A stretch of 64,000 nucleotides of DNA from Polaribacter batillariae (GTDB lineage Bacteria; Bacteroidota; Bacteroidia; Flavobacteriales; Flavobacteriaceae), in contig NZ_CP071795.1 in assembly GCF_017498485.1 (NCBI RefSeq), forward strand, positions 2,728,001 to 2,792,000, given 5' to 3'. Below are positions 17,807-28,700 of this stretch, piece by piece; position 1 is the stretch's first letter, and each line of letters starts with the position of its first letter. The notes under the pieces were generated by a model. It was not told the origin of the DNA and made no database searches. It saw only the letters and a list, made by a program, of their open reading frames with translations. The position numbers and the translations under genes were made by a program.

Positions 17807-18013
17807 TTAATTTCCAGCTAAAAAACGAATCGCCACAAAAATGGCTATGATTAAGCTCCCATAAATAAGTACTTTTTTACCAGCATTTTTATAATAACGT
17901 TCGTGATTTTTAATATCTTTTCTGTAGCTATAAATCATTAAAGCGACAAATGCTAAAATGAAAAAAATCATAAAAATAATTCTACCCGATGTAAAATATG
18001 CACTTAAAAACAT
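17807..18013 (-). CDS. Small two-helix membrane protein
   Basis: 68 residues with two predicted transmembrane helices (about residues 10-30, IIFMIFFILAFVALMIYSY, and 47-65, VLIYGSLIIAIFVAIRFLA). A short basic cytoplasmic loop lies between them (RKDIKNHERYYKNAGKK). No catalytic motif. I recognise it only as a conserved-looking flavobacterial membrane protein. It is convergent with tag, and its stop lies in the 82-bp gap after it. Confidence 0.7.
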   Translation of the reverse strand: MFLSAYFTSGRIIFMIFFILAFVALMIYSYRKDIKNHERYYKNAGKKVLIYGSLIIAIFVAIRFLAGN

Positions 18014-18135
18014 AACTTAATTCTTTATATCTTCTTGATTAATAGATGTACTTCTATCTTCATTTTTCATAAAGTTTCTATATATTGTCTTTCTAAAAAT
18101 CAGTAAAATTTCGATTTTACAAAATTACAAATTAA

Positions 18136-18858
18136 ATGAAGAACGCCATTGTTTTTGGAGCAACTTCTGGAATAGGAAAAACATTAACTCAGCTTTTGGT
18201 AAAAGATGGTTATAGAGTGGCCATTACAGGAAGAAGATTAGAGAAATTGATGGAGCTAAAAAATCAATTTCCTGATAAAATTTTGGTAAAACAAAACGAT
18301 ATTCAAGAAGTAGATACTGTAGAAAAGGTTTTTAACGAAATTGTTGCCGAATTTAAAACCATAGATTTGGTGGTGCAGTCTTCTGGAGTGGCATACATAA
18401 ACCCAAAATTAGAATGGACCATGGAAGCACAAAGCATTAATACCAATGTTTTGGGTGTTACAAAATTGTATGTTTTGGCGTACAATTTATTTAGAAAACA
18501 ACAATTTGGGCATTTGGTCGGAATTTCTTCCATAGCTTCTATAAGAGGAAATCGTTCTGCACCAGTTTATTTTGCCTCCAAAGCTTATCAAAAAGCTTAT
18601 TTAGAAAGTTTGTATATTAAAACAAAAACCATAAAATCTAACAAAGTTTTTATTACAGACATTAGACCTGGTTTTGTAGATACAGCCATGGCTTTAGGCG
18701 AAAACCTTTTTTGGTTGGTTCCGTTAGAAAAAGCAAGCAACCAAATTTATAAGGCTATTCAAAAGAAAAAGCGAGTTGCTTACGTTTCTAAACGTTGGAG
18801 ATTGGTGGCTTGGGTGTTAAAAGTTGCGCCTGCTTGGTTGTTAAAGAAAATGTTGTAA
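18136..18858 (+). CDS. Short-chain dehydrogenase/reductase
   Basis: 240 residues. Classical SDR motifs: nucleotide-binding GATSGIGKTL at the N-terminus, a variant of the NNAG motif (QSSGVA), catalytic Ser in GISSIASIRG and YFASK giving the Tyr-x-x-x-Lys pair. The short basic segment after the first strand (GRRLEKL) suggests NADP preference. The C-terminus WLVAWVLKVAPAWLLKKML-like region is hydrophobic and could touch a membrane. Substrate unknown. A MazG-like gene follows 47 bp downstream. Confidence 0.92.
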   Translation: MKNAIVFGATSGIGKTLTQLLVKDGYRVAITGRRLEKLMELKNQFPDKILVKQNDIQEVDTVEKVFNEIVAEFKTIDLVVQSSGVAYINPKLEWTMEAQSINTNVLGVTKLYVLAYNLFRKQQFGHLVGISSIASIRGNRSAPVYFASKAYQKAYLESLYIKTKTIKSNKVFITDIRPGFVDTAMALGENLFWLVPLEKASNQIYKAIQKKKRVAYVSKRWRLVAWVLKVAPAWLLKKML

Positions 18859-18905
18859 TATCGAATAAAAATTTACTAAATAAAAAACTCACAATAAGAT
18901 ATAAA

Positions 18906-19292
18906 ATGAAGAAAAGAATCGCGTCCGTAACTGAATTTCACACTGCTTTTAATTTGAATATGAATAGCAAACCCATAGCAAATATTGGCGAAGATAGAAA
19001 TAAGTTGCGCTATCATTTAATGAAAGAAGAAAACGAAGAATATTTAGAAGCCGCCCAAAATAACGATTTAGTAGAAGTTGCAGATGCCTTAGGAGATATG
19101 TTGTATATTTTATGTGGTACCATTATAGAACATGGAATGCAAGATAAAATTGAAGAAGTTTTTAATGAAATACAACGAAGTAACATGAGTAAATTAGGCG
19201 AAGATGGCAAGCCGATTTACAGAGAGGATGGTAAAGTTTTAAAAGGTCCAAATTACTTTAAACCAAATATTAAAGAGATTTTAGAGCGGTAG
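18906..19292 (+). CDS. MazG-like nucleotide pyrophosphohydrolase (PRA-PH superfamily)
   Basis: 128 residues from the ATG at 18906. A longer reading from 18795 would overlap the SDR gene by 64 bases and adds a sequence with no family match. The all-alpha NTP pyrophosphohydrolase core is visible: EENEEYLEAAQNNDLVEVADALGDMLYI, with the EExxE and ExxD metal-binding pairs. The C-terminus (EDGKPIYREDGKVLKGPNYFKPN) is typical of the phage/bacterial PRA-PH-like subgroup. Such proteins hydrolyse (d)NTPs or related nucleotides and may clean the nucleotide pool. Confidence 0.88.
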   Translation: MKKRIASVTEFHTAFNLNMNSKPIANIGEDRNKLRYHLMKEENEEYLEAAQNNDLVEVADALGDMLYILCGTIIEHGMQDKIEEVFNEIQRSNMSKLGEDGKPIYREDGKVLKGPNYFKPNIKEILER

Positions 19293-19465
19293 AATTTAGA
19301 GTTTCGTTGCCATATTTGGGTATGAAAAGTTGCGATTTTGTTTATGAAAAATTTCCGAAGGAAATTAAGCTGTAGGCAAAAATGCAATTGCTTTTGTTTT
19401 GGTTAAACTCGCATTATGCATTAGGAATAAACAAATGGTATAAAATCAAAACAATATAAAACCAA

Positions 19466-19494
19466 AAAAGGCAGTGATATAATCACTACCTTTT
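19466..19494. terminator. Bidirectional terminator
   Basis: AAAAGGCAGTGAT paired with ATCACTACCTTTT (one mismatch) and a 3-base loop, between convergent genes; A and T runs on the two sides. Confidence 0.8.
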
Positions 19495-19534
19495 AGATTT
19501 TGTAACGCAGTTTTAAAACGCTAACTACAAAAAT

Positions 19535-22030
19535 TTATTTAGGATTTAAAATTGTTTTAATTCTATCGACAACATCTTGTAAGTGGTATCGAGTAAGCGT
19601 GTTGCCTCTGTTAGAAGCCGCTTTAGCATCTCTTTGTAAACGTTTTAATTCTCCTCTAACAACAGGTCTTACATCAGATTGATTGATTGTAATTCCGCTT
19701 ATTTTAAAATATCCACGATTTATACCTCTTTGGTTTTTTGCTTCATTTAATAAATAGTTTAACCTATCTAAATGTGCTCTTTGTAAATTTCTTCTGTAGG
19801 TATCTATAGAGCGTCCAGAGTAAATTTCACTCCAAACTCCTTTACGAAGATCACTCATCATATTTACCAAAGTATATGCCTTAGACGAACCATTTAAAGT
19901 TTCGTTTTCAATCATTCTAGCCATTCTTCCTGCATCTAAAATATTGTTTAGAGTTCTTGCTTGCAAACTTCTAACTCTTTCTACAGAACCAGAAAATTCA
20001 GTTTTACTAAAAATATTTTCATCTAGCATCCATTCTGGAGTTTTAAACAATTCGTTAATAACAAATTGTAAAGCTTCTTTTTGTTTTGCTTTAGGAACAT
20101 GAGTATAAACAGCTCCTTCTTGATTCGAAGTTTTGTAATACTCGTAAACACCGCCAATATTGGCAGAAACATGTCCCATGTATCTACTAAATTGACCTAA
20201 TAGTTGTCCGTACATTGTAGATAACTCTTCGTAATTTTCTCCCTTTTCAGAGGTCCATTCTTCTAATTTTGGTAAAATTCTTTTCAAGTTTTTAATTCCA
20301 TACATAGAAGCTTTTACAGCATCGTCTCCTAAATCTTCTGTTTGAGAACTTGGATCGACAACGCCAGTTGCTTGCTGGTGCCCAAATCGATACATTGGAT
20401 CTCCAGCATGCTTTAAAATCCAACTATCTAAAATTTCTTTTTCCTCTTCAGCAGATTTATTTAAAATTGGTTTGTAACCCCAAGCAATTGCGTACTTATC
20501 GTAAACACCAATGTTTGGCATTAAAGCAACACCCTTATCTTCTGGTTGAGCTATGTAATTAAAACGAGCATAATCCATAATAGATGGTGCAGTACCATAT
20601 TTTTGAGTAAAAGTTGCAGAACGTAAAGAATCTACAGGATATGCAACAGAACTACCCATATTGTGTGGCAAGCCTAATGTGTGGCCAACTTCATGAGCAG
20701 AAACAAAACGAATTAAACGTCCCATAACTTCTGTTTTAAACTCCTTATTTCTTGCATCTGGATTAATTGCAGCAGTTTGAATAAAGAACCAGTTGTGTAA
20801 TAAAGACATTACGTTGTGATACCAGTTAATATCTGATTCTAAGATTTCTCCAGAACGTGGGTCACTAACATGCGGTCCGTTTGCATTTGGAATAGGTGAG
20901 GCTAAATAACGCACCACAGAATAACGTACGTCTTCTGGAGACCAATCTGGGTCTTCTTCTTTACTTGGAGGATCTTTAGCAATAATTGCATTTTTAAATC
21001 CTGCTGCTTCAAATGCAACTTGCCAATCGTTAATTCCTTGTTTAATATAAGGCACCCATTCTTTTGGGGTTGCTCTATCTACATAATAAACAATCTGTTT
21101 TTTAGGTTCTACTAATTCGCCTCTTTTAAATTTCTCAATATCTTCATCTTTTACTTCTAATCTCCATCGATCTAAAAAAGTAACAGATTTACTTTTTTGA
21201 GCCTTTAAACCATAATCTATTTGTCCGCGAGTAAACCAGCCAACTCGTTCGTCGAAATAACGACGTTTCATTGGAACTTTTGGTAGTAAAACCATAGAGT
21301 TGCTCATTTCTAATGTAATAGAGCCCAAAGCTGCGTTTGAAGGTGGTTTATTTGCAAAGTAAGTTTTTACGTGTCTTATTTCGATGTTTCTTGGGTAACT
21401 ACTAACTCTTTCTATATAAGACCTAGAATTGTCTAAACGGCTAACCTGCATGCTTTTTCTTAAAGTTCCAGGAAGGCCTAGGGGTTTAATGTCTGAAGTA
21501 AAAAGTTTTGTTGCGTCTATAACTGTTGCTGTAGAATCTTTACTAAACGCTTTGATAGGAAAAGAAAATAAAATTGGCTCGAAGTTCGAGTTTACAACGG
21601 CTTCATGTACAGGTAAAATAGTATCTGCAACAACGTTATGGGAAACAATTCTTAATAAAATATTTTTATTTTTTTTCTCCCAACGTAACACTTGTGTATT
21701 TGTTTTTCCACCACCAAAACCAATTCCATTGGCAGTTTTTGCGATTCTTGTAACCATTAACATTTCTCTTCTTAAGAGAGAATCTGGGATTTCAAATAAA
21801 TAAGTTTGGTCTTTGGTGTGTACTTTAAACAAACCATCGTCTGTTTTGTGCTCTTTTGTAACCACTTTTCCATAGGGCTGAATATCGCCTTTTTTAGGTT
21901 TTGGCTTCGGTTTTTGAGCTGTTTTTGGAGCGTCTTTTTTTTTCTTCTTCCAAAATTGAGCATTCGTTTCAGTAGAAAAACCGAAAACAAAAAGAACCAG
22001 AAGAAAAGGGGTTAGTATTTTTTTTATCAT
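19535..22030 (-). CDS. Secreted zinc-dependent metalloprotease (DUF5117/DUF4953 type)
   Basis: 831 residues. The signal peptide (MIKKILTPFLLVLFVFGFS...NAQ) directs it to the envelope or outside. A basic, Pro/Lys-rich linker follows (KKKKKDAPKTAQKPKPKPKK). The catalytic site is HEVGHTLGLPHNMGSS, an extended metzincin-type HExxHxxGxxH motif, at about residue 440. Upstream is a domain with DSLLRREMLMVTRIAKT and WEKKNKNILLR, typical of the large Bacteroidota DUF5117 family. The C-terminal part is helical. It probably degrades extracellular protein; the real substrate is not known. Single gene between a terminator and a MITE-like repeat. Confidence 0.92.
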   Translation of the reverse strand: MIKKILTPFLLVLFVFGFSTETNAQFWKKKKKDAPKTAQKPKPKPKKGDIQPYGKVVTKEHKTDDGLFKVHTKDQTYLFEIPDSLLRREMLMVTRIAKTANGIGFGGGKTNTQVLRWEKKNKNILLRIVSHNVVADTILPVHEAVVNSNFEPILFSFPIKAFSKDSTATVIDATKLFTSDIKPLGLPGTLRKSMQVSRLDNSRSYIERVSSYPRNIEIRHVKTYFANKPPSNAALGSITLEMSNSMVLLPKVPMKRRYFDERVGWFTRGQIDYGLKAQKSKSVTFLDRWRLEVKDEDIEKFKRGELVEPKKQIVYYVDRATPKEWVPYIKQGINDWQVAFEAAGFKNAIIAKDPPSKEEDPDWSPEDVRYSVVRYLASPIPNANGPHVSDPRSGEILESDINWYHNVMSLLHNWFFIQTAAINPDARNKEFKTEVMGRLIRFVSAHEVGHTLGLPHNMGSSVAYPVDSLRSATFTQKYGTAPSIMDYARFNYIAQPEDKGVALMPNIGVYDKYAIAWGYKPILNKSAEEEKEILDSWILKHAGDPMYRFGHQQATGVVDPSSQTEDLGDDAVKASMYGIKNLKRILPKLEEWTSEKGENYEELSTMYGQLLGQFSRYMGHVSANIGGVYEYYKTSNQEGAVYTHVPKAKQKEALQFVINELFKTPEWMLDENIFSKTEFSGSVERVRSLQARTLNNILDAGRMARMIENETLNGSSKAYTLVNMMSDLRKGVWSEIYSGRSIDTYRRNLQRAHLDRLNYLLNEAKNQRGINRGYFKISGITINQSDVRPVVRGELKRLQRDAKAASNRGNTLTRYHLQDVVDRIKTILNPK

Positions 22031-22141
22031 AATAAAATTGGTTAAAGTTATAGTTTTCGAAGTTACACAAACCCTTATTTACGCTGTCTTAAATTTTTGT
22101 TAAAGACAATTGGCGAATTATGTTAAATTTTAAGCATAAAA

Positions 22142-22321
22142 AAGAAGCTGTCTCGAAAGTATTAAAATTGGTTATTTCGACTGTAATGGAGAAATCTTAT
22201 TTATTGAATTTCAATATTTTAGATTTTTCGATAACTTCGTTAACTACTTTCAATCAAAATATATTTTGATTTTAGTAATGCTCAAAAAGACAGTTAAATT
22301 TACTTTTGTGACAGCCTTCTT
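22142..22321. repeat. MITE-like element, family A copy 2
   Basis: 180 bp, same orientation and near-identical interior to the copy at 5411-5588. Left end AAGAAGCTGTCTCGAAAGTA; the right end is the same terminal repeat with one extra C. It fills most of the 313-bp gap between the metalloprotease start and the metK stop. No ORF. Confidence 0.85.
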
Positions 22322-22343
22322 ATTGTATTTTAAGTTGTTTTTT

Positions 22344-23600
22344 CTATACCTTAAAAGCTTCTTTTATTTTATCTACATAATCTAACTTTTCCCAAGTAAA
22401 TGTTTCTACTTCTTCAGAAACAGTTTCTCCCATAGGGTTTGTAAATGTTACTGTTTTAATTTCTGGGGTTCTTCCCATATGGCCATAAGCAGCAGTTTCC
22501 GAATAAATGGGGGTTCTTAATTTTAAGCGTTGCTCTATAAAATAAGGGCGCATATCAAAAATTTCTTCCACTTTTTTACTGATTTCTCCATCTGTTAAAT
22601 CTACAGTAGCAGTTCCGTAAGTTTCTACATTTATACTTGTGGGTTTTGCTACACCAATCGCATAAGAAACTTGTACTAAAACTTCTTTACAAAGGCCTGC
22701 TGCAACTAAATTTTTTGCGATGTGTCTTGTGGCATAAGCTCCAGATCGATCTACTTTACTTGGGTCTTTTCCAGAAAAAGCGCCTCCACCATGAGCTCCT
22801 TTTCCTCCATAGGTATCTACAATAATTTTACGTCCCGTTAAACCAGTATCTCCATGAGGTCCACCAATTACAAAAACGCCAGTTGGGTTAATGTGGTAGG
22901 TAATATCGTTCGTAAATAATTTTTGAATATGGCTTGGCAACTTTGCAACCACTCTAGGAATTAAAATTTCAACAATGTCTTTTTTAATTTTTTCTAACAT
23001 TACAGCATCAGATTCGTTAAAATCGTCGTGTTGTGTAGAAATTACAATGGCATCTATTCTTTGTGGAACATTATCATCTGAATATTCGATAGTAACCTGG
23101 CTTTTAGCATCTGGTCTTAAATAGGTAATGTCTTTATTTTCTCGTCTTAAAAGCGCCAATTCTTTTAACAGTCTGTGAGACAATTCTAAGGCCAAAGGCA
23201 TGTAGTTTTCGGTCTCGTCAGTGGCATAACCAAACATCATTCCTTGGTCTCCAGCACCTTGTTCTTCTGGTAAAGACCTATCAACTCCTTGGTTAATATC
23301 TGGTGATTGTTCGTGTATTGCAGACAAAACTCCACAAGAATTTCCATCGAACATATATTCGCCTTTAGTGTAACCAATTTTATTAATAACTTCTCTTGCA
23401 ATTTGTTGCACATCTAAATAGGTTTTAGATTTTACCTCTCCAGCCAAAATAACTTGTCCAGTGGTAACCATCGTTTCACAAGCAACTTTACTGTTTTTGT
23501 CGAATGCTAAAAAATGATCAATTAAAGCATCAGAAATTTGATCTGCAACCTTGTCTGGATGTCCTTCAGAAACACTTTCTGACGTAAATAAATATGACAT
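22344..23600 (-). CDS. metK: S-adenosylmethionine synthetase
   Basis: 418 residues, full length. N-terminus [25 protein letters not shown] holds the methionine-site His and Asp. Also present: [30 protein letters not shown], the ATP signature [18 protein letters not shown] and a late DVAKPT-like segment ([14 protein letters not shown]). It makes SAM from methionine and ATP. It diverges from the SAM-riboswitch-controlled methionine genes. Its own upstream region shows no SAM-I element on the minus strand, so it seems not to share that control. Confidence 0.98.
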   Translation of the reverse strand: MSYLFTSESVSEGHPDKVADQISDALIDHFLAFDKNSKVACETMVTTGQVILAGEVKSKTYLDVQQIAREVINKIGYTKGEYMFDGNSCGVLSAIHEQSPDINQGVDRSLPEEQGAGDQGMMFGYATDETENYMPLALELSHRLLKELALLRRENKDITYLRPDAKSQVTIEYSDDNVPQRIDAIVISTQHDDFNESDAVMLEKIKKDIVEILIPRVVAKLPSHIQKLFTNDITYHINPTGVFVIGGPHGDTGLTGRKIIVDTYGGKGAHGGGAFSGKDPSKVDRSGAYATRHIAKNLVAAGLCKEVLVQVSYAIGVAKPTSINVETYGTATVDLTDGEISKKVEEIFDMRPYFIEQRLKLRTPIYSETAAYGHMGRTPEIKTVTFTNPMGETVSEEVETFTWEKLDYVDKIKEAFKV

Positions 23601-24060
23601 AATCTTTTCTTTTTAATATTGAAAAATGATGATTCCTAAAATAATTGTACATTTAGGTTTCTTTAAAATTAGAATTCCCGTAAAAACAAGAATCAGAAAA
23701 TAGAAATTGATTGCATAGTCGCTAAAAGAAGTAGATAATTACTGCTTTAGCATTTTTATTCTAAACCTGTTTCAAAACCTCATTATAGAAATTCGTTTAC
23801 AAGTTAGGTACCGGAACAAGTTCAGCACAAGAGGTTGCAATCAGTTCAAATTTTTCCTCTTAAATTCTTTTGCAAAGTTACATTATAAAATGAAATTCCA
23901 ACATTTTTTAGAGATAATTATTTTTGATGATATCATTAAAACACGAATTTTATAGAAAAAAAATTATCGTTTTTAATGCAAGTTTACAGTGTTTTTTCGC
24001 TTCAAAATCGATATAAAATAAAAATAAACCACTTTTTATTTGGATATTAAATTTTTCTAA
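23601..24060. other. metK-metY intergenic region
   Basis: An AT-rich stretch between divergent genes. It contains degenerate copies of short flavobacterial hairpin repeats, such as ATTCCCGTAAAAACAAGAAT near 23673 and a GGAACAAGTTCAGCACAAG stretch near 23823. I see no ORF with coding character. Confidence 0.4.
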
Positions 24061-24063
24061 ACA

Positions 24064-24071
24064 TATATTTG
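24064..24071 (+). promoter_or_regulatory. -7 box of the metY riboswitch transcript
   Basis: TATATTTG fits the Bacteroidota TAnnTTTG consensus, with a TTTG at 24039-24042 as a possible -33 element. It lies 31 bases before the riboswitch P1 stem. Confidence 0.65.
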
Positions 24072-24101
24072 CACTCACAAAGTTCAATAACTTATTGAAA
24101 T

Positions 24102-24234
24102 GTTATCAAGAAAGGTGGAGGGATTAGACCCTTTGAAACCTTAGCAACCCTTTAGAAATAAAGAAGGTGCTAAATTCTACCCTGTGCTGAACTTAATTTT
24201 CGGTATCTCAAAAAAGAGAAAAAGGATAGATAAC
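24102..24234 (+). ncRNA. SAM-I (S-box) riboswitch controlling metY operon
   Basis: The S-box core is plain: GTTATCAAGAAAGGTGGAGG, GATTAGACCC...TGAAACCTTAGCAACC, then AAGGTGCTAAATTCTACC. The P1 stem closes perfectly, GTTATC (24102-24107) with GATAAC (24229-24234). It precedes metY, so high SAM should lower expression of the homocysteine-synthesis genes. A 195-nt leader follows before the start codon and contains a small hairpin (ATTCCTGT-gaaa-ACAGGAAT, 24382-24401, a common repeat form). No clear T-run terminator was found, so the expression platform is uncertain. Confidence 0.95.
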
Positions 24235-24429
24235 AAAAAAGAATCTTCTCTCACTAGAAAATTCTATTTTCTTAATAACATTTTTCTAATTCGTACATCA
24301 ACAAAAATTGATGCATTTGACTTTTGGTTTAATCTAAAATTGATTCACAATATGAAATATTGTGTTTCTTTTGAAAATGTCATTCCTGTGAAAACAGGAA
24401 TCTAAATTAACTCAAAAAAAAATAGAAAA

Positions 24430-25704
24430 ATGAGTGTACACAAATTAGCAACCCATGCGTTGCACGCAGGACATGATGTAACAGCCAATGGAGGTACAAG
24501 AGCTGTTCCAATTTACCAAACATCTTCGTATGTTTTTAACAATGCGGAACATGCTGCAAATCTTTTTTCGTTAAAAGAATTAGGTTTTATTTACACACGT
24601 TTAAACAACCCAACCAATCAAATTTTACAAGATCGTTTGGCGGCTGTAGAAGGCGGAATTGGAGCTGTAGTTTTTGCATCTGGAACTGCAGCAATTGCAA
24701 CAGGTTTGTTAACATTTTTAAAAGCTGGAGACCACATTGTAGCATCCAGCAGTTTGTATGGAGGCACCTATAACTTATTAAATGTAACTTTACCAAGACT
24801 AGGTATTAAAACTACGTTTGTAGATGCTTATGAACCAGAAAATTTTAGTAAAGCCGTTCAAGAAAATACAAGAGCATTTTTTGTGGAATCTTTAGGAAAC
24901 CCAAAATTAGATGTGTTGGATTTAGAAGCAATTTCAGCTCATGCAAAAAAAGCAGAAGTACCATTTATTGTTGATAATACTGTAGCAACTCCAGTTTTAT
25001 TAAATCCGATTAAATATGGCGCAAACATTGTAATTCATTCTTTAACAAAATATATTGGCGGACAAGGAACTTCTTTAGGAGGTGCAATTATAGATGCTGG
25101 AACTTTTAATTGGGCGAATGGAAAATTTCCCGAATTTACAGAACCTTCTGCAGGTTATCATGGGTTAAAATACTACGAAGCTTTAGGGGCAGCATCCTAT
25201 ACTTTTAAATTAATTTTAGAAGGATTGCGTGATTTTGGTGGTGCTTTAAGCCCTACAAATGCGTTTCATATCATTCAAGGTTTAGAAACGTTACCAGTTC
25301 GAATTCAAAAGCATTCAGAAAATGCATTGGCTTTGGCAAAATGGTTAGAGCAACAAGAGGAAGTCGCTTGGGTAAATTATCCAGGTTTAGAGAGCAATAA
25401 ATACAAGAAATTAGCAGATAAATACTTGCCAAAAGGACAAAGCGGAATTGTAACTTTTGGGCCGAAAAAAGGTTTTGAAGCCGCAAAAGCCATTACAGAT
25501 AAAACCAAAGTATTTTCTTTGTTAGCAAATATTGGAGATACAAAATCGTTAATTATACATCCAGCAAGTACCACACATCAACAATTAAATGCAGCTGCAC
25601 AAGAAAGCGCAGGAGTAAGTCAAGATTTAATTCGTTTGTCTGTTGGTATTGAAGATTTAGAAGATTTAAAAGCAGATTTAAAAGCGGCTTTTTCAGAAAT
25701 ATAA
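24430..25704 (+). CDS. metY: O-acetylhomoserine sulfhydrylase
   Basis: 424 residues, a Cys/Met-metabolism PLP enzyme. Landmarks: [52 protein letters not shown], the PLP-ring region [12 protein letters not shown], the PLP-lysine in [20 protein letters not shown], and [16 protein letters not shown] near the end. The insertion in the middle and the length of about 420 residues mark the MetY type. It makes homocysteine from O-acetylhomoserine and sulfide. First gene after the SAM riboswitch; the next gene encodes the enzyme that makes its substrate. Confidence 0.96.
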   Translation: MSVHKLATHALHAGHDVTANGGTRAVPIYQTSSYVFNNAEHAANLFSLKELGFIYTRLNNPTNQILQDRLAAVEGGIGAVVFASGTAAIATGLLTFLKAGDHIVASSSLYGGTYNLLNVTLPRLGIKTTFVDAYEPENFSKAVQENTRAFFVESLGNPKLDVLDLEAISAHAKKAEVPFIVDNTVATPVLLNPIKYGANIVIHSLTKYIGGQGTSLGGAIIDAGTFNWANGKFPEFTEPSAGYHGLKYYEALGAASYTFKLILEGLRDFGGALSPTNAFHIIQGLETLPVRIQKHSENALALAKWLEQQEEVAWVNYPGLESNKYKKLADKYLPKGQSGIVTFGPKKGFEAAKAITDKTKVFSLLANIGDTKSLIIHPASTTHQQLNAAAQESAGVSQDLIRLSVGIEDLEDLKADLKAAFSEI

Positions 25705-25748
25705 TTAATACGAAAAATAACAAGGGGTTTAAAACCCTTGTTTTAATA

Positions 25749-28700
25749 ATGAAAGACAAATTACAACATATAAAAATCAAGGATTTTACCACAGAATTAG
25801 GTGTAAATATTTCGGATATCAATTTAAGTTATCAAGTTTTTGGGCAAGATTTAGGAACAGCACCTGTGGTGTTAATCAATCACGCACTAACTGGAAATAG
25901 CGATGTTGCTGGTGAAAAAGGTTGGTGGTTAGATATTGTAGGAAAAGACAAAGCCATAAATACAGATGTATATACCATTTTGTCTTTTAATATTCCAGGA
26001 AATGGTTTCGATGGTTTTTTAATTGAAAATTATAAAGATTTTATTGCAAGAGATATCGCAAGAATTTTTTTAAAAGGATTAGTGGAGTTGAAAATAACCC
26101 AATTATATGCATTAATTGGAGGTTCTTTAGGTGGGGGAATAGCTTGGGAAATGATTGTTTTAAATCGCAAAATTACCCAACATTTTTTACCCATTGCAAC
26201 CGATTGGAAATCGACAGATTGGTTGATTGCCAATTGTCAAATTCAGGAACAATTTTTGGTAAATTCTAACAATCCAGTGCACGATGCAAGAATGCATGCC
26301 ATGTTGTGTTACAGAACACCAGAATCGTTTAAAGCACGTTTTCATCGATCAAAGAAAGAAAATTCAGATATTTTTAACGTAGAAAGTTGGCTATTACACC
26401 ATGGAAAAAAATTGCAAGAACGCTACCAATTATCTTCCTATAAATTAATGAATCAATTATTAAAAAGTATTGATGTTACTAAAAATGGAGAGAAAAATAT
26501 AGAAGTTCTCGATCAAATAGAAGCAAATATTCACATTATCGGTGTAGATTCCGATTTGTTTTTTACGGCGGAAGAAAATAGAGAAACCCATAAAAAACTG
26601 GCTTTAACAAAAGAAAACGTAACGTATAACGAAATTAATTCTGTGCATGGGCATGATGCATTTTTAATGGAATATGACCAATTACAGAAAATTATAGAAC
26701 CTATTTTCAATAAAGATTATAGAGCAAAAAAGATGAAAGTATTAAAATTTGGAGGAAAATCTTTAGCCAATGGAAAAGGGTTGGAGAATGCCATAGAAAT
26801 TATTCTTAACAAACACAAAAACGGAGAAAAAATAACTTTAATTGCTTCTGCAAGAGGAAATACCACAGACGAGTTAGAAAATTTGTTGACTTTAGCTTCT
26901 CAACAGAAACCGTATTTAGACGCTTTTGATGCTTTTAAAGATTATCAATTAAAACCCAACCCGAATTTAGATTGCACACAAGAGTTTTTAAAATTGGCAA
27001 CCATTTTTGAAGGTGTGTATTTATTGGGTGATTATAGCGAAAAAATTAAAGACGAAGTTTTAGCACAAGGCGAATTATTATCCGTAAAATTAGTCGCAAG
27101 TTTGTTAGAAGAAAAAGGAATTTCAGCAAACCCAACAGATGCAAGAAAATTAATTATTACAGATGATAATTTTGGAAACGCACAACCAATTTCAGCAATT
27201 TCTTCGGAAAATGTTGTGTCTTATTTTAAAGAAAATTCGAAAACTATAAATGTAGTAACAGGTTTTATCGCATCCAATAAAAAAGGAGAAACCACCACTT
27301 TAGGTAGAAATGGAAGTAATTACACAGCCGCTTTAATTGCAAATTATTTAGATGCAGCAGAGCTTCAAAATTATACACACGTAAGTGGAATTTTTACGGC
27401 GAATCCAGATTTGGTTGCAGACGCAAAAAAAATTGAGCAATTATCGTTTTCAGAAGCGAATGAATTGGCGAATTTCGGAGCGACCATTTTGCATGCAAAA
27501 ACCATTATTCCATTATTAGAAAAGAACATTAATTTACGTATTTTAAATACCTTTCATAAAGAAGACAAAGGCACATTAATTACCTCAGAATCTTCTACCA
27601 AAGGCATAAAATCGATTTCTACCATTAACAATGTTGCCTTATTAAATTTCGAAGGAAGAGGATTGTTAGGTAAAGTAGGTGTAGATGCACGAATTTTTAG
27701 AGCTTTAAGTGATAAAAATATTAGTGTAAGTATTATTTCTCAAGGTTCATCCGAAAGAGGAATTGGTTTAATTATCGATGCCAATAGAGCCAACGAAGCT
27801 GTTTTAGCATTAGAAAAAGAGTTCGAAAACGATTTTTATTCACAAGACGTAAATCAAATTTCTATTGTCGATAATGTGGCTGTAATTTCTATTATTGGGC
27901 AAGATTTAAGCGAATTTCATTTACCTTACAATGCCTTGATTAAAAATCAAATTGTTCCTGTTTTATTCAACAATACCATTACAGGTAAAAATGTGAGTTT
28001 GGTCGTAAAGAAAGAGCAATTGCACAAAGCAGTAAACGTAATTCACGGTCAAGTTTTTGGTGTTGCTAAAAAAGTAAACATTGCCATTTTCGGAAAAGGT
28101 TTGGTGGGCGGAACATTAATTCATCAGATTTTAGAAAATGCAGCTTCTGTTTTAGAAAGAAGAAAAATTCAATTGAATGTTTTTGCGGTAGCGAATTCTA
28201 AAAAAGTATTGCTAAACAAAAACGGAGTTTCCAAAAATTGGGAAGAAGATTTAGAGTCAAAAGGACAAGAAAATATTTCTGTAGATGCTATTATTTCGTT
28301 TGCAAAAGCGAATCATTTCGAGAATTTAATTGCGGTAGATAATACTGCAAGTGTACCATTTGTAGCCAATTACATTCCGTTAATAGAAGCAGGTTTCGAT
28401 TTGGTTTCTTGTAATAAAATAGCAAACACCTTGTCTTTTAATTTTTATAAAGAATTAAGAAAAAAATTAAAAGAATACAAAAAACAATACTTGTATGAAA
28501 CGAATGTGGGTGCAGGTTTGCCTTTAATTGATACCATTCGTTTACTGCACGAATCTGGAGAAAATATTACCAAAATTAGAGGCGTTTTCTCTGGAAGTTT
28601 AAGTTATTTATTCAATACTTTTTCTGAAGAAAACAAACCTTTTTCTGAAGTTTTACAAGCAGCAATTAACGCAGGATTTACAGAGCCAGACCCAAGAGAA

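Noticed and set aside
18795..18905. Upstream extension of the MazG-like ORF
   Set aside because: It overlaps the SDR gene in another frame; the family match begins at the ATG at 18906.
19535..22030. Possible truncation of the metalloprotease
   Set aside because: It has a signal peptide, complete zinc motif and full-length C-terminus.
24184..24405. 73-codon ORF in the metY leader
   Set aside because: It overlaps the riboswitch and low-complexity leader, has no family-like sequence and is better explained as leader RNA.
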